DNA of 64,000 bases from Bacteroidota bacterium (GCA_018268055.1 JAFDXF010000011.1:21302-85301); one strand, 5' to 3'. Positions 1 through 9,675 are shown, counted from the stretch's first letter. Notes: generated by a model not told the origin, from the sequence alone. Numbers and translations are program-made.

Positions 1-471
1 GCAGATAATAACAACCAACAACAATCTTCTTCATCGGGTGGTGGTATTGCCGGTTTGTTGAAAAACCCTATCGTAAATATGATGGTGGGTTATTTCATCA
101 GTAAGTTGGTAAGTAAATATAAAATGTCGCCCAGTTCTGCAAGCAGTGTTGCCAACAGCATTATACCGAGTGCATTAAATGGCTTAATTCAACAAGTGAA
201 TGACCCAAATAATGGCGGAGCTACTTTAGATAGTCTAATTGGCTCATTAACTGGCGATGGTCAAGAAGCGCAAAGCAATGGCGGTAGTTCTCAGCTTCAA
301 GATATTTTGAACTCTTTCACAGGTGGTGGTGGCGCCAATACAGGAGGCGGAGGTCTTAATATTCAAGATCTTATAGGCAGTTTAACGAATCAAGCCCAAA
401 ATAGTATGGAAAATAGAAGTAGCGAAGGCGGCGGCGGATTATTGAATGTAATCAAAGGGTTTTTTAATTAA
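1..471 (+). CDS. Partial DUF937-like protein, 5' end outside the window
   Basis: The reading frame is open from base 1, so the N-terminus is missing. The visible part has a short helical segment (NPIVNMMVGYFISKLVSKY) followed by alternating helices and low-complexity linkers rich in Gly, Asn, Gln and Ser, with two similar units of the form LDSLIGSLTG / IQDLIGSLTN. This resembles the small DUF937/YidB-like proteins, whose function is unknown. That assignment rests on pattern only. A hairpin with a T tract follows 30 nt after the stop. A TTG at 55 could serve as a start, but the frame continues upstream with compatible Gln/Ser-rich sequence, so a longer protein is more likely. Confidence 0.6.
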   Translation, partial: ADNNNQQQSSSSGGGIAGLLKNPIVNMMVGYFISKLVSKYKMSPSSASSVANSIIPSALNGLIQQVNDPNNGGATLDSLIGSLTGDGQEAQSNGGSSQLQDILNSFTGGGGANTGGGGLNIQDLIGSLTNQAQNSMENRSSEGGGGLLNVIKGFFN

Positions 472-500
472 TTCTAGTTTTAATATTTTTTTTTCTTAAA

Positions 501-530
501 AGCTACACAGAAATATGTGGCTTTTTTTAT
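501..530 (+). terminator. Intrinsic terminator after the DUF937-like gene
   Basis: The arms 501-507 and 516-522 (agctaca / tgtggct, one G-T pair) form a 7-bp stem followed directly by a run of seven T. The orientation fits the end of the plus-strand gene at 471. Confidence 0.6.
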
Positions 531-740
531 TGAAAATATTATGGGATATCTCTAAAAATCGAATGCACTCATAGTCAATTTATTAGCAATGTATTCTTAC
601 TATCCAAGCTAATTTTAAAGCTGAAATTGGGTGAAAAAAGTGTAATTAATGATGATTGTTTTACGAGGTTGTGTTTGTTAAAAATACTCGATCGTGAGCT
701 TTTAGACTTTCATTAACATCACTATTGATACTATCGGCAA

Positions 741-850
741 TAAATTTGCGTTATCAATTTACAAGAAGAATATTTATTTTAAATATACGATTTTCTCATA
801 AGCAGTTAGTTTTGGTTGCGACCCCTGTTTCCACAGGGGTCTATTTTTTT
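741..850 (+). ncRNA. Candidate short transcript in the 472-840 gene-free stretch
   Basis: The gap between the first gene and the vanZ-like gene holds no convincing ORF. It contains a TAAATTTG at 741-748 that matches the Bacteroidota -7 element, and about 75 nt further a strong plus-strand intrinsic terminator (820-850). The upstream plus-strand gene already has its own terminator at 501-530, so this second one may end a separate short RNA of roughly 95 nt. No good -33 element lies at the expected distance. No known RNA family is recognised. Confidence 0.3.
820..850 (+). terminator. Strong intrinsic terminator facing the vanZ-like gene
   Basis: Perfect 9-bp stem gacccctgt / acaggggtc (820-828 and 833-841) with a 4-nt loop, then TA and seven T on the plus strand. 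It abuts the stop codon of the minus-strand gene at 841. The T tract is only on the plus strand, so it terminates transcripts coming from the left. Confidence 0.75.
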
Positions 851-1218
851 ATAAATATTCTATAGCTAAAAAGAAAGCCCAAAATAACACCAATCGTATC
901 AGCAATTATATCTTCTAGTTCAAATGACCGGTTCGGTATCCAATATTTTTGAACAAACTCCATTGCAGCACCATAAATAATAAAGACGAATCCGGTGATT
1001 AAAAATATTTTTAAAAGATTGTTGGAAGGATTGGATTTAAAAAATGCATAGCACCATAGTAATGTAAGTAATGCAAACATTCCTATGTGAATCAATTTGT
1101 CGGCCCATATAAAGTTCAGCCAATTCTCTTTTGGAAATGCAGATCCCGGAAGTGTGAGCAGGATTAGAGATGTAACCAACCAGATTACGGCGGGAATAAA
1201 ATATTTGAAAGTTTTCAA
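841..1218 (-). CDS. VanZ-like family membrane protein
   Basis: 125 aa, four predicted membrane helices (about residues 5-25, 43-62, 72-92, 103-122). The pattern DKLIHIGMFALLTLLW, then YGAAMEFVQKYWIPNRSFELEDIIADTIG, is the signature of the VanZ-like family: the His in the second helix, the E-x2-Q motif and the acidic D-x3-D region. The family takes its name from the teicoplanin resistance gene, but its biochemical role in Bacteroidota is unknown. It follows gcvH on the same strand with a 90-bp gap. A gcvH-vanZ arrangement is common in this phylum, so the two are probably co-transcribed. Confidence 0.8.
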   Translation of the reverse strand: MKTFKYFIPAVIWLVTSLILLTLPGSAFPKENWLNFIWADKLIHIGMFALLTLLWCYAFFKSNPSNNLLKIFLITGFVFIIYGAAMEFVQKYWIPNRSFELEDIIADTIGVILGFLFSYRIFIKK

Positions 1219-1308
1219 ATGATATTTTTATTTACGTTACAAAAATCAAAAGGATATGATACTTCCATTTGACTATTGAGTTGTATTAAACAAGAATATT
1301 ATTTGAAA

Positions 1309-1686
1309 TTAAGACACTAAGCTTTCATAAGCTGCTGCATCCATCAATGCGGCTACATCAGCTATGTTGTCAACAGTCATCTTTATCATCCAGCCTTTTC
1401 CGTAAGGATCTGTATTAACCAATTCAGGTACCCCGGCAAGTTCAGCATTCAATTCAGTAATTGTTCCTGCCACTGGTAGAAATAAATCTGATACAGTCTT
1501 TACCGCTTCTACCGAGCCAAATGTTGCACCTGCTTCTAACGATTGTCCTACAGTTGCTACATCAACATATACAATATCGCCCAATTCTCTTTGCGCAAAA
1601 TCTGTAATGCCAATTGTGGCCACATTGCCATCCAGGCTTACCCATTCGTGATCTTTTGTGTAACGTAGATTAGTTGGAAAACTCAT
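1309..1686 (-). CDS. gcvH: Glycine cleavage system H protein
   Basis: 125 aa, the usual family length. GcvH carries the lipoyl arm that shuttles the aminomethyl group between the P, T and L proteins during glycine breakdown in the cytoplasm. The sequence opens with LRYTKDHEW, has [23 protein letters not shown] sequence at 26-45, and the lipoylation site in [11 protein letters not shown] with Lys63 as the modified residue. The C-terminal [11 protein letters not shown] is also typical. The P and T genes are not in this window. The start ATG at 1686 is the only sensible one. Confidence 0.97.
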   Translation of the reverse strand: MSFPTNLRYTKDHEWVSLDGNVATIGITDFAQRELGDIVYVDVATVGQSLEAGATFGSVEAVKTVSDLFLPVAGTITELNAELAGVPELVNTDPYGKGWMIKMTVDNIADVAALMDAAAYESLVS

Positions 1687-1958
1687 TGCTCATTATTTAG
1701 CTGCAAATATGAGTAAAACCATTGAAAAAATACAAAAGGATAGAGAAGGAAATTTTCTGATGTACTATTTTATTCTTGTTTCATTTTAAAAATTCATTAA
1801 AAATGTCGGTTAATTAATGTGTTGAATTGCTAAATGCCATTCACCGAAGTTTTTAGACCATTCAGACTTAATTATTTGCTAATTGTCGGTAAGTGGTTGC
1901 CTGTGAATGTGCCCCAATATATCTTGCGCCAGATTTAAAAAAATTGAAAACAAAATTT

Positions 1959-4445
1959 ATGAGAAAAGTATTTATGTTTTTGGGTGTTTTATTAGTTTTT
2001 GCTTTTACATCCAAAGCACAACAAGTTAGTGGTGTAGTAAAAGATGAGCAAGGAAAGGGTGTAGAAAAAGCAACCATTTCTTTGCTTTTAAAGAAAGATT
2101 CATCAGTTATTAAGTTTAGCGTATCCGGAGCTACCGGAAAATATTCGTTTTCTTCTGTGCCGGCCGGCGAATATTTAGTTAGCACTTCCTATGTGGGTTA
2201 TGTACCCAAGCGATCCTCTTCGTTTCAAGTGTCAGGCAATGAAAATGTAACAGTGCCTGATATAGTCGTAGAAAGAACTACAAGTAGTATGGCAGGAGTT
2301 ACGGTAACAAGCAAAAAGCCTATAGTAGAGGTGAAAGCTGATAAAACAGTGTTGAATATAGAAGGAACGATTAATGCTATCGGTAATGATGCACTTGAGC
2401 TGCTTCGTAAATCTCCCGGCGTAGTAGTGGATAAAGATGATAATATCAGCCTTATGGGAAAAAATGGGGTAAAAGTTTATATCGATGGGAAACCATCTCC
2501 GCTTTCAGGAACAGATTTATCTAATTACCTTAAATCTATTCAATCTTCGCAGGTAGAATCAATAGAGCTGATTACAAACCCATCGGCCAAATATGATGCA
2601 GCAGGAAATGCGGGAATTATTAATATAAAATTTAAAAAGAATAAAGCTTTTGGAACAAATGGTTCTGTAAATGCGGGATATAATATTGGCACATATCCCA
2701 AATACAATGCAGGTGTCAATTTTAACAATAGAAATAAAATCGTAAACCTATTCGGGAGCTATAATTATAATGACTCTAAACAAGAAAATATCTTTAATTT
2801 AAATCGCACAATTGGTGATACTGCATTTGAAAGCAGTAGAACTATGCCTTTTAAAAATAAGAGCCATAATTTTAAAGCCGGCGCAGATTTTTATATTGAT
2901 AAGAAGAACACATTTGGTGTTTTGGTAAATGGCAATTTTTCTGACGGTAGTATGAATGGAGATAATATCAATAATATTATATACCGACCAACCAACACAC
3001 TCACAAAGGTTTTAAAAGCAAATAATACAAATGATATGAACAGAAAGAATGTAAATTTCAATCTGAACTATCGTTTTGCCGATACTGCCGGACACGAATT
3101 GAATATGGATTTGGATTATGGTCTATTCAGATTAAATAATAATCAGTTGCAGCCCAATTATTATTATGCTCCTGATGGTACTACACTATTGAATAAAACA
3201 ATCTATCGTTTCCTTTCGCCTTCTACTATTGATCTTTATACTTTTAAAACAGATTACGAGCAGAATTTTAAGAAGGGTAGATTAGGTATAGGCGCAAAAT
3301 TTTCTGTAGTGAATACAGATAACAATTTCAAAAGATATGATGTATCACAATTGGCCCCGAGTGAAATAAAAACTTTGGATGTACCTAAGAGCAATGAATT
3401 TGACTATAAAGAAAACATCAATGCGGTGTATGTAAATTACAATCGTCAGTTGAAAGGAAAGATGATTCAATTCGGGGTGCGTATGGAGAATACTGTTTCT
3501 TCGGGCAATTCTTATGGATTGAATAATGATGGAAGTGTAAATAAAGGTAGCAAACAAACGTTCAAACGTAACTATACCGATTTATTCCCTAGTGCCGCTA
3601 TCACATTCAATAAAAATCCAATGAATCAGTGGGGGTTATCTTACAGTCGCCGTATTGACAGGCCTGCCTATCAAGACTTAAATCCATTTGAATTTAAATT
3701 GGATGAATATTCATATAAAAAAGGCAATGTTAATCTGAAGCCTCAATACACGAATGTGTTTTCACTGACGAATACCTATAAATTTAAATTAACGACTTCT
3801 TTGACCTATAGTCATATCAACGATATGTTTGCACAAATTGTTGATACGACAGAACAGTCAAAAAGTTTTATTACAACTGAAAATCTTGCTAAATCAGATG
3901 TGTATGCGGTGAACATCAGTTATCCTTTTATGTATAAAACATACACAGCATTTGTAAACCTGAGCGGAAACTATTCTAAGTATAAAGCTGATTTTGGCGG
4001 TGGCAATAGAGTAGTAAACTTAGATGCCGCATCTTTCAATATTTATATGCAACACAGTTATAAGTTTGGCAAAAAGAGAGAATGGACAGCAGAAGTAAGT
4101 GGGTGGTATAACAGCCCGATGGTTTGGCAAGGATTTTTCAAAAGCAAATCAATGTGGACTGTTGATGCAGGAATGCAAAAAACAATCTTCAAAGGGAAAG
4201 GAACTTTTAAACTTTCAGTATCTGATATATTTCATAGTTTGAAATTTGATGGCCATAGTGATTTTGCGGGACAATATACACAAGCAAATGGCTCATTTGA
4301 AAGTCGTCAGTTAAAAGCAAGCTTGGTATGGAGATTTGGAAGTAGTACGGTGAAAGCAGCTCGTCAGCGTAAAGATGCATCTGAAGATGAAAAGAAAAGA
4401 ACACAATCTTCGGGCGGTGGTGGAATTGGTGCGAGTAATAAGTAA
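1959..4445 (+). CDS. Outer-membrane beta-barrel protein with CarboxypepD_reg and TonB-plug-like domains
   Basis: 828 aa from the ATG at 1959. An upstream in-frame GTG would add 22 residues without purpose, while the chosen start gives a clean signal peptide (MRKVFMFLGVLLVFAFTSKAQ). The order is signal peptide, carboxypeptidase-regulatory-like beta-sandwich (about 23-105, VSGVVKDEQGKGVEKATI), plug-like domain (about 120-225, with KSPGVVVDKDDNISLMGKNG and YIDGKPSPLSG) and a long barrel of the OMP_b-brl_3 type. The C-terminus is a Ser/Gly/Lys-rich tail after WRFGSS, not a terminal barrel strand, which is frequent in this subfamily. Substrate unknown. It stands alone and ends in a strong terminator. 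Confidence 0.9.
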   Translation: MRKVFMFLGVLLVFAFTSKAQQVSGVVKDEQGKGVEKATISLLLKKDSSVIKFSVSGATGKYSFSSVPAGEYLVSTSYVGYVPKRSSSFQVSGNENVTVPDIVVERTTSSMAGVTVTSKKPIVEVKADKTVLNIEGTINAIGNDALELLRKSPGVVVDKDDNISLMGKNGVKVYIDGKPSPLSGTDLSNYLKSIQSSQVESIELITNPSAKYDAAGNAGIINIKFKKNKAFGTNGSVNAGYNIGTYPKYNAGVNFNNRNKIVNLFGSYNYNDSKQENIFNLNRTIGDTAFESSRTMPFKNKSHNFKAGADFYIDKKNTFGVLVNGNFSDGSMNGDNINNIIYRPTNTLTKVLKANNTNDMNRKNVNFNLNYRFADTAGHELNMDLDYGLFRLNNNQLQPNYYYAPDGTTLLNKTIYRFLSPSTIDLYTFKTDYEQNFKKGRLGIGAKFSVVNTDNNFKRYDVSQLAPSEIKTLDVPKSNEFDYKENINAVYVNYNRQLKGKMIQFGVRMENTVSSGNSYGLNNDGSVNKGSKQTFKRNYTDLFPSAAITFNKNPMNQWGLSYSRRIDRPAYQDLNPFEFKLDEYSYKKGNVNLKPQYTNVFSLTNTYKFKLTTSLTYSHINDMFAQIVDTTEQSKSFITTENLAKSDVYAVNISYPFMYKTYTAFVNLSGNYSKYKADFGGGNRVVNLDAASFNIYMQHSYKFGKKREWTAEVSGWYNSPMVWQGFFKSKSMWTVDAGMQKTIFKGKGTFKLSVSDIFHSLKFDGHSDFAGQYTQANGSFESRQLKASLVWRFGSSTVKAARQRKDASEDEKKRTQSSGGGGIGASNK

Positions 4446-4461
4446 AAAATAGCTCACAAAC

Positions 4462-4500
4462 AAAAGAGGCGATACTTCAAAATATCGCCTCTTTTTATTT
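4462..4500 (+). terminator. Intrinsic terminator between convergent genes
   Basis: A 13-bp stem (4462-4474 with 4483-4495, core agaggcgata / tatcgcctct), 8-nt loop, then a T-rich tail. It lies between the barrel gene ending at 4445 and the cyclophilin gene ending at 4522 and may serve both. Confidence 0.85.
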
Positions 4501-4521
4501 ACGTACAGATTTGCTTAGGAG

Positions 4522-5238
4522 TTATTTTCTTTTTTCTTTCGGTCTTTTTATCAAAGTGGCACTGATGATTTTTACATCTGTTTCAGGTCTGTCCGGTGCA
4601 GTTGTTTTATTCGTGGGCACTTCGGCTATTTTATCAATTACATCTAATCCGCTTATCACCTCACCAAAAACAGTATAGTTTTGATCTAAATGAGGTGTGC
4701 CGCCTATTGTTTTATAAACTGCTCTTTGTTCCTCAGATATCTTTCTGCCACCCAATCGATATTTCTCCATATTATCTAACTCTACATCAGTAAAAACTTT
4801 TCCTTGTACCAAATAAAATTGACTGCTGCTACTTGCTTTTAAAGGATTTTCTTGATCACCAAAACGGGCAGCAGCGATAACCCCTTTTTTATGAAAGAGT
4901 GAAGGAACAAATTCAGCAGGTATTGTATATTTTGAACTACCATTACCCAACATCACACCTGGCTCTGCATTTTTACTGTCAGGATCTCCGGCTTGAATCA
5001 TAAAGTGATTGATAACACGATGAAAGAGTATGCCATCATAAAACCCGACTTTCACTAATTTCAAAAAATTATCCCGATGCAAAGGAGTAGAATCTGACAA
5101 ACGAATAACAATATCGCCCATCGTGGTTTGCATGTAAACATCCTTCTTGTAATCTTTGGGTTTCAAAGTGGTATCTTTTTGTGCAAAGGATGCAAACGAA
5201 AACAGACTACCGATAAGAATGAAAATAAATTTTTGCAT
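4522..5238 (-). CDS. Cyclophilin-type peptidyl-prolyl cis-trans isomerase, exported
   Basis: 238 aa with a signal peptide (MQKFIFILIGSLFSFASFAQ), so it acts in the periplasm, where it would help proline-limited folding of exported proteins. The cyclophilin fold starts at about residue 35. The active-site region reads GILFHRVINHFMIQAGDP (catalytic Arg in FHRV), followed by SSSSQFYLVQG and the late YTVFGEVISGLDVIDKIAEVPT block. An insert at about 155-185 (ELDNMEKYRLGGRKISEEQ) is usual for Bacteroidota members. A conserved hypothetical gene ends 10 bp upstream on the same strand, suggesting a two-gene operon. Confidence 0.92.
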   Translation of the reverse strand: MQKFIFILIGSLFSFASFAQKDTTLKPKDYKKDVYMQTTMGDIVIRLSDSTPLHRDNFLKLVKVGFYDGILFHRVINHFMIQAGDPDSKNAEPGVMLGNGSSKYTIPAEFVPSLFHKKGVIAAARFGDQENPLKASSSSQFYLVQGKVFTDVELDNMEKYRLGGRKISEEQRAVYKTIGGTPHLDQNYTVFGEVISGLDVIDKIAEVPTNKTTAPDRPETDVKIISATLIKRPKEKRK

Positions 5239-5248
5239 AGTTTATTGA

Positions 5249-5593
5249 TTAAAATTCATTGTTTTCAAAATAGAGCAGAACATGGTCTTTTAAAAAATTT
5301 TCTTGCTCGGCAAAATTCATATCGGGCATAGCTTTCAATTGTTTGAAATGTGGCCAACCATCTTCGTCCACTTTTTCTATTTCATAATAGCCGGATTTGG
5401 CAAGTAGCGAACAAACGGCAATATGCATTAAATCCTGCTTTTGTTCTTTGGTGAATTTGTGCTTAATATCCCCCAATTCCTGAACACCAATCAAAAATAA
5501 AATTGTTTCCATATCCGGTTTTTTCCCGAATCGCTCTACCATTTTTGCTTCTAAAGTCCACCAGCGCTGTTGTAAATCATCTTGTACATTCAT
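5249..5593 (-). CDS. Conserved hypothetical protein
   Basis: 114 aa, no signal peptide or membrane helix, so probably cytoplasmic. It is mostly helical with a recognisable block MHIAVCSLLAKSGYYEIEKVDEDGWPHF in its second half; the single Cys and the DGWPHF motif look like the conserved core. No function is recognised. It is the first gene of a pair with the cyclophilin (10-bp gap). A TATATTTG -7-like box (5605-5598 on the minus strand) lies only 5 bp before the ATG, so the transcript may have almost no leader, or translation may start further in. Confidence 0.75.
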   Translation of the reverse strand: MNVQDDLQQRWWTLEAKMVERFGKKPDMETILFLIGVQELGDIKHKFTKEQKQDLMHIAVCSLLAKSGYYEIEKVDEDGWPHFKQLKAMPDMNFAEQENFLKDHVLLYFENNEF

Positions 5594-5673
5594 AGCGCAA
5601 ATATAATTTTATTCGCTTTTATCAATTCTGCTATTCAAAAACTAACTTTGCGCTTTGATAAAAACAATAAGAG

Positions 5674-6945
5674 ATGTTACAACTTCAGGCTTTAAGACAG
5701 AATACACAAGCTGTAAAAGACAGATTGGCCATTAAAAATTTTAAAAATATTGAGTGGATAGATGAAATCATCGCAATGGATGATGAACGCAAAAGATTAC
5801 AATTAGATTCGGACACGGCTCAGTCTAAAATTAATGCTGCATCAAAAGAAATTGGCCAGTTGATGGCAAAGGGGCAAAGAGAAGAAGCCGAAACAAAAAA
5901 ACAAGAAGTTGTTTCTTATAAAAGTCTTTTGCAACCCATTGCAGAAAAATTGGAACAAGTAGAAAAAGAGTTGAACGATAAATTGGTTTTATTACCCAAT
6001 CTTCCGGCTGCCATTGTGCCTGCAGGTAAAACACCGGCCGATAATGTGGTGGTGCGTGAAGGTGGAAACAAACCGTCTCTTTCCAAAGATGCAGTTCCAC
6101 ATTGGGATTTAATTAAAAAATATGATATAGTTGATTTTGAAACCGGTGCAAAAATTACCGGAAGCGGTTTTGCATTGTATAAAGGACAAGGTGCAAAATT
6201 GCAAAGAGCTTTATCACATTACTTTTTAGATTTTAATACTGCTGCAGGTTATACTGAATATCTTCCACCATTGATGGTAAATGAAGCGACTGCTTACGGT
6301 ACCGGCCAATTGCCTGATAAGGAAGGACAGATGTATTATATGCCGGAAGATAATTTCTATATGATACCAACATCAGAAGTGCCGGTTACAAATATTTACA
6401 GAGATGAAATAGTGAAAGAAGAAAGCCTGCCGATAAAGATGACTGCATTTTCATCTTGCTTCAGAAGAGAAGCAGGAAGTTTTGGAAAAGATGTTCGTGG
6501 ATTAAACAGAGTTCATCAGTTTGACAAAGTAGAAATTGTTCAACTCGTTCACCCGGATAAAAGTTATGACACATTGGATGAAATGGTGCAACACGTTGAA
6601 AAGCTATTGAATTCTTTAGAGCTTCCATATCGTATTCTTCGCCTTTGTGGTGGAGATATGAGTTTTGCTTCTGCGATAACTTACGATTTTGAAGTATTCA
6701 GCGCTGCACAAGAAAAATGGTTAGAAGTGAGCTCTGTTTCAAACTTTGAAACTTTTCAAACGAATAGAATGAAAATCCGTTTTAAAGATAGTGATGGAAA
6801 AACAAAATTGGTACATTCATTAAATGGCAGCTCACTCGCTTTGCCTCGTATCATGGCTTGTTTGCTTGAAAATAATCAAGAGGCAGATAAAATTAATTTA
6901 CCTGCAGCATTGCACCCATATTTTGGGGCTGCATTTATTTCTTAA
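5674..6945 (+). CDS. serS: Seryl-tRNA synthetase
   Basis: 423 aa, standard length for this class II enzyme, which charges tRNA-Ser (and tRNA-Sec where present) with serine. The N-terminal 1-110 is the long antiparallel coiled coil that grips the tRNA. The catalytic core shows class II motif 2 (FRREAGSFGKDVRGLNRVHQF, about 263-283) and motif 3 (NGSSLALPRIMACLLENNQ, about 384-402). The gene starts 80 bp from the divergent gene at 5593. A TAACTTTG box at 5643-5650 is a plausible -7 element, with a weak TTTT as its -33. Confidence 0.98.
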   Translation: MLQLQALRQNTQAVKDRLAIKNFKNIEWIDEIIAMDDERKRLQLDSDTAQSKINAASKEIGQLMAKGQREEAETKKQEVVSYKSLLQPIAEKLEQVEKELNDKLVLLPNLPAAIVPAGKTPADNVVVREGGNKPSLSKDAVPHWDLIKKYDIVDFETGAKITGSGFALYKGQGAKLQRALSHYFLDFNTAAGYTEYLPPLMVNEATAYGTGQLPDKEGQMYYMPEDNFYMIPTSEVPVTNIYRDEIVKEESLPIKMTAFSSCFRREAGSFGKDVRGLNRVHQFDKVEIVQLVHPDKSYDTLDEMVQHVEKLLNSLELPYRILRLCGGDMSFASAITYDFEVFSAAQEKWLEVSSVSNFETFQTNRMKIRFKDSDGKTKLVHSLNGSSLALPRIMACLLENNQEADKINLPAALHPYFGAAFIS

Positions 6946-6961
6946 TTAAAATGAGTGATAG

Positions 6962-8020
6962 TTATTCTTGCGTGACAACATTTTGCTGTTGCTTTATTTT
7001 TCTATTCATTATATAAAACCAAAGCGGCGGCACTAATGCAAGCAACATCATACCCGGATAACCGGTAGGCATTTGAGGCGACTCGTCATGATGCCTTAAT
7101 ATTTGATATTTTCTGCTTGCTAAATAATGATGATCGCTGTGTCGGCTGAGCTCAAACAACATGATACGCCCAAGAACATGGTCGCTATTCCAGCTATGTG
7201 CAGGTAGTGTTCTTTCATACACACCCTCTCCGGTAGATTTTCTTTGCAATCCATAATGTTCAATGTACTGAACTGTCTCAAGTAGTATAATACCAATACC
7301 TGCTGCCGCCAAAAAATAAATTCCAATCAGCCAGCCAAAAGCATAAAAAATAGCAATAATAAATAGAATCTCAATGATAGTGAATTGCACCATTTCATTA
7401 TGAAGCGAAAACATTGCCTTGCCTTTTTTCCTCACATCCTTATTGGCTATTTTCCATGCGCTGAGGTAGCTGAAAATAATTGTACGATAATAATAGAGGT
7501 AAATCGGTTCGCCATAGCGGGCTGTACTCGGATCTTCATGAGTGGCCACTCGCTTATGATGCCCTTTATTATGCTCAATAAAAAAGTGCATATAGAGTGA
7601 AGTAAGAAGTAAAGCTTTTGATAAAAACTGCTCCCATTTATTCACCCTGTGTCCCAGCTCGTGTGCCACATTAATACCAAAAATTCCGCAAAGCAAACCC
7701 ATCACCCAGATTCTACCTATTATATCAGACCAGGGTAAATCACTGTTTTGAAATGAGTAGAGAAAAAAGAACAAAGCAAGATATTGGAACGGAACAACTA
7801 ACCAGAGCAGTATATCATAAAAGCGATCCTTCTTTATCAATTCTTCTTCAGTATCACTTAGATTGATGGCAGAGGGCTTGATAAAAAGTTCAAGGCAGGG
7901 AATAAATACCCAGGCAATCATCAAAGGAATCCAAACCACCCAACCGCTATGTGTAAAAGACCAAAATGCTGCAACAAAAAATATAAAAGGTATAAAATAT
8001 TTTAAAGCCTTTATCTGCAT
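6962..8020 (-). CDS. alkB: Alkane 1-monooxygenase-type (AlkB/XylM) membrane di-iron hydroxylase
   Basis: 352 aa integral membrane protein with about six helices. It carries the complete histidine signature of the family: HELGH (120-124), HNKGHH (150-155), YIEHYGLQR (252-260) and RHSDHH (293-298). Such enzymes bind two irons and hydroxylate the terminal carbon of alkanes or related chains, taking electrons from rubredoxin. No rubredoxin gene or fusion is visible, so the electron donor is encoded elsewhere. The family also includes fatty-acid and aromatic side-chain hydroxylases, so the substrate is not settled. It converges on serS with only 16 bp between stops. Confidence 0.9.
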   Translation of the reverse strand: MQIKALKYFIPFIFFVAAFWSFTHSGWVVWIPLMIAWVFIPCLELFIKPSAINLSDTEEELIKKDRFYDILLWLVVPFQYLALFFFLYSFQNSDLPWSDIIGRIWVMGLLCGIFGINVAHELGHRVNKWEQFLSKALLLTSLYMHFFIEHNKGHHKRVATHEDPSTARYGEPIYLYYYRTIIFSYLSAWKIANKDVRKKGKAMFSLHNEMVQFTIIEILFIIAIFYAFGWLIGIYFLAAAGIGIILLETVQYIEHYGLQRKSTGEGVYERTLPAHSWNSDHVLGRIMLFELSRHSDHHYLASRKYQILRHHDESPQMPTGYPGMMLLALVPPLWFYIMNRKIKQQQNVVTQE

Positions 8021-8142
8021 ACAATTTTTGTTGCCAAAATAAGTTATTTGAAAGATGATACATGTTTTTGGGGTATAAATATTTAACTGCTCCTTAAACC
8101 TTGAGCAGAATATTTAGTCAGTTATTAAAAATATATGATTTT

Positions 8143-9624
8143 ATGGCATTGACCAATCAAATCAAAAACCAGCACCTGATGTGGCGTGCAGGTTTTGGCC
8201 CTGCTGTTGAGCAATTGGGCGACCTTTCAAAATATAACCACAAGCAAGTTTACAAAGCATTGGTAAAAGGTTCGGATTCAAAACCGGATTATTTGAATGC
8301 AGCCAGCAATTATTTAGATGGATTGTATAAAGGCATGCAAGATGTGGGAAGAATGCAGAAGAAAGAATTAGATGCTGAAGAACGAAAAAAAATTAATCAG
8401 GAAAATAGAGAGAGTATTCGCAACTTAAATATGCTCTGGAGTTATGAAATGGTGAACAGTGCTGCACAGCTCAGAGAGAAAATGGCCTTTTTCTGGCATG
8501 GGCATTTTGCATGTAGAAATCTAAACATCTATTATCAGCAAAGGCTTTTGGATATTTTAAGGAGAAATGCCTTGGGAAACTTTGGCACAATGCTGAAAGA
8601 AGTTTCTAAATCGGCAGCAATGCTTAATTTCTTAAACAATCAACAAAATAAAAAAGATCATCCCAACGAAAATTTTGCAAGAGAGGTAATGGAACTTTTT
8701 ACCTTGGGTAGAGGTAATTATACTGAAGATGATGTCAAGCAAGGAGCCAGAGCATTCACCGGATGGACAGCTAATCTGCAAGGCGATTTTGTTTTTCAAA
8801 AAAAACAACATGATGATGGTAGTAAAACATTTTTGGGTAAATCGGGAAATTTTGATGGTGACGATATTCTAAATATAATTCTTGATCAAAAGCAAGCTGC
8901 TCGTTTTATTACACAAAAGATTTATAAATATTTTGTCAATGACGAAGTGGATAAAGACCGAGTGGAAAAACTGGCTGATAAATTTTATCGTGATGGATAT
9001 GATATTGGAAAATTGATGGAAGAAATATTTGCCGGCGATTGGTTTTATCAAGAAAAAAATATCGGCACCCGAATAAAATCACCCATTGAGTTGATAACCG
9101 GCATACAAAGAATGTTGCCTATGAAATTTCAAACAGACCAATCTTTAATGAATTTGCAACAGGCTTTGGGACAGACATTATTCTATCCACCGAATGTAGC
9201 TGGATGGGCAGGCGGTAAAACATGGATTGACAGCAGTACGCTTATGCTGCGTATGCGCATTCCACAAATGCTGGATGATAAAGATGTTTTTAATGTAACA
9301 CCCAAAAGAGACGATGATATACTAATGGGCATGAATAATAATATTGATATTAATAAAGACAAGGCCAAAGTACAAGATGCAAAAGTGATGAAGAATAACA
9401 AAAAACCGTTAACGGTGCATATTGACTGGAGCCAATATCTTAAAAACTTTGATTCTGTGGCAAAAGAATCTTTACTAACAAACATTGCCGGCTCTTTGTT
9501 ACAATCTAAAAATGAGGTAAACCCCGATTTAATCAAACAGTATATTGACAATAGTTCTCGAGAAAATTTTGTAAAAACGGCAACACTTCAAATAATGAGT
9601 GTACCGGAGTATCAGCTATGCTAA
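8143..9624 (+). CDS. DUF1800 domain protein
   Basis: 493 aa from the ATG at 8143; a TTG 42 bp upstream adds nothing recognisable. The family hallmarks are all present: LMWRAGFGP near the N-terminus, FFWHGHFACRN, NENFAREVMELFTLGRGNYTEDDVKQGARAFTGW, and LGKSGNFDGDDILNIILDQ. There is no obvious signal peptide. DUF1800 proteins are widespread, usually lie next to DUF1501 proteins as here (51-bp gap), and have no established function. The Lys/Asp-rich stretch at about 395-435 (NNNIDINKDKAKVQDAKVMKNNKKP) looks like a species-specific insert. Confidence 0.9.
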   Translation: MALTNQIKNQHLMWRAGFGPAVEQLGDLSKYNHKQVYKALVKGSDSKPDYLNAASNYLDGLYKGMQDVGRMQKKELDAEERKKINQENRESIRNLNMLWSYEMVNSAAQLREKMAFFWHGHFACRNLNIYYQQRLLDILRRNALGNFGTMLKEVSKSAAMLNFLNNQQNKKDHPNENFAREVMELFTLGRGNYTEDDVKQGARAFTGWTANLQGDFVFQKKQHDDGSKTFLGKSGNFDGDDILNIILDQKQAARFITQKIYKYFVNDEVDKDRVEKLADKFYRDGYDIGKLMEEIFAGDWFYQEKNIGTRIKSPIELITGIQRMLPMKFQTDQSLMNLQQALGQTLFYPPNVAGWAGGKTWIDSSTLMLRMRIPQMLDDKDVFNVTPKRDDDILMGMNNNIDINKDKAKVQDAKVMKNNKKPLTVHIDWSQYLKNFDSVAKESLLTNIAGSLLQSKNEVNPDLIKQYIDNSSRENFVKTATLQIMSVPEYQLC

Positions 9625-9675
9625 TTCTGTCTCTAATATACAAAAAACGATTGTTGATTTTTTAAAATTTACATT

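Noticed and set aside
1868..2185. Minus-strand ORF of 105 aa at the start of the barrel gene
   Set aside because: Shadow of the barrel gene's signal peptide and first domain.
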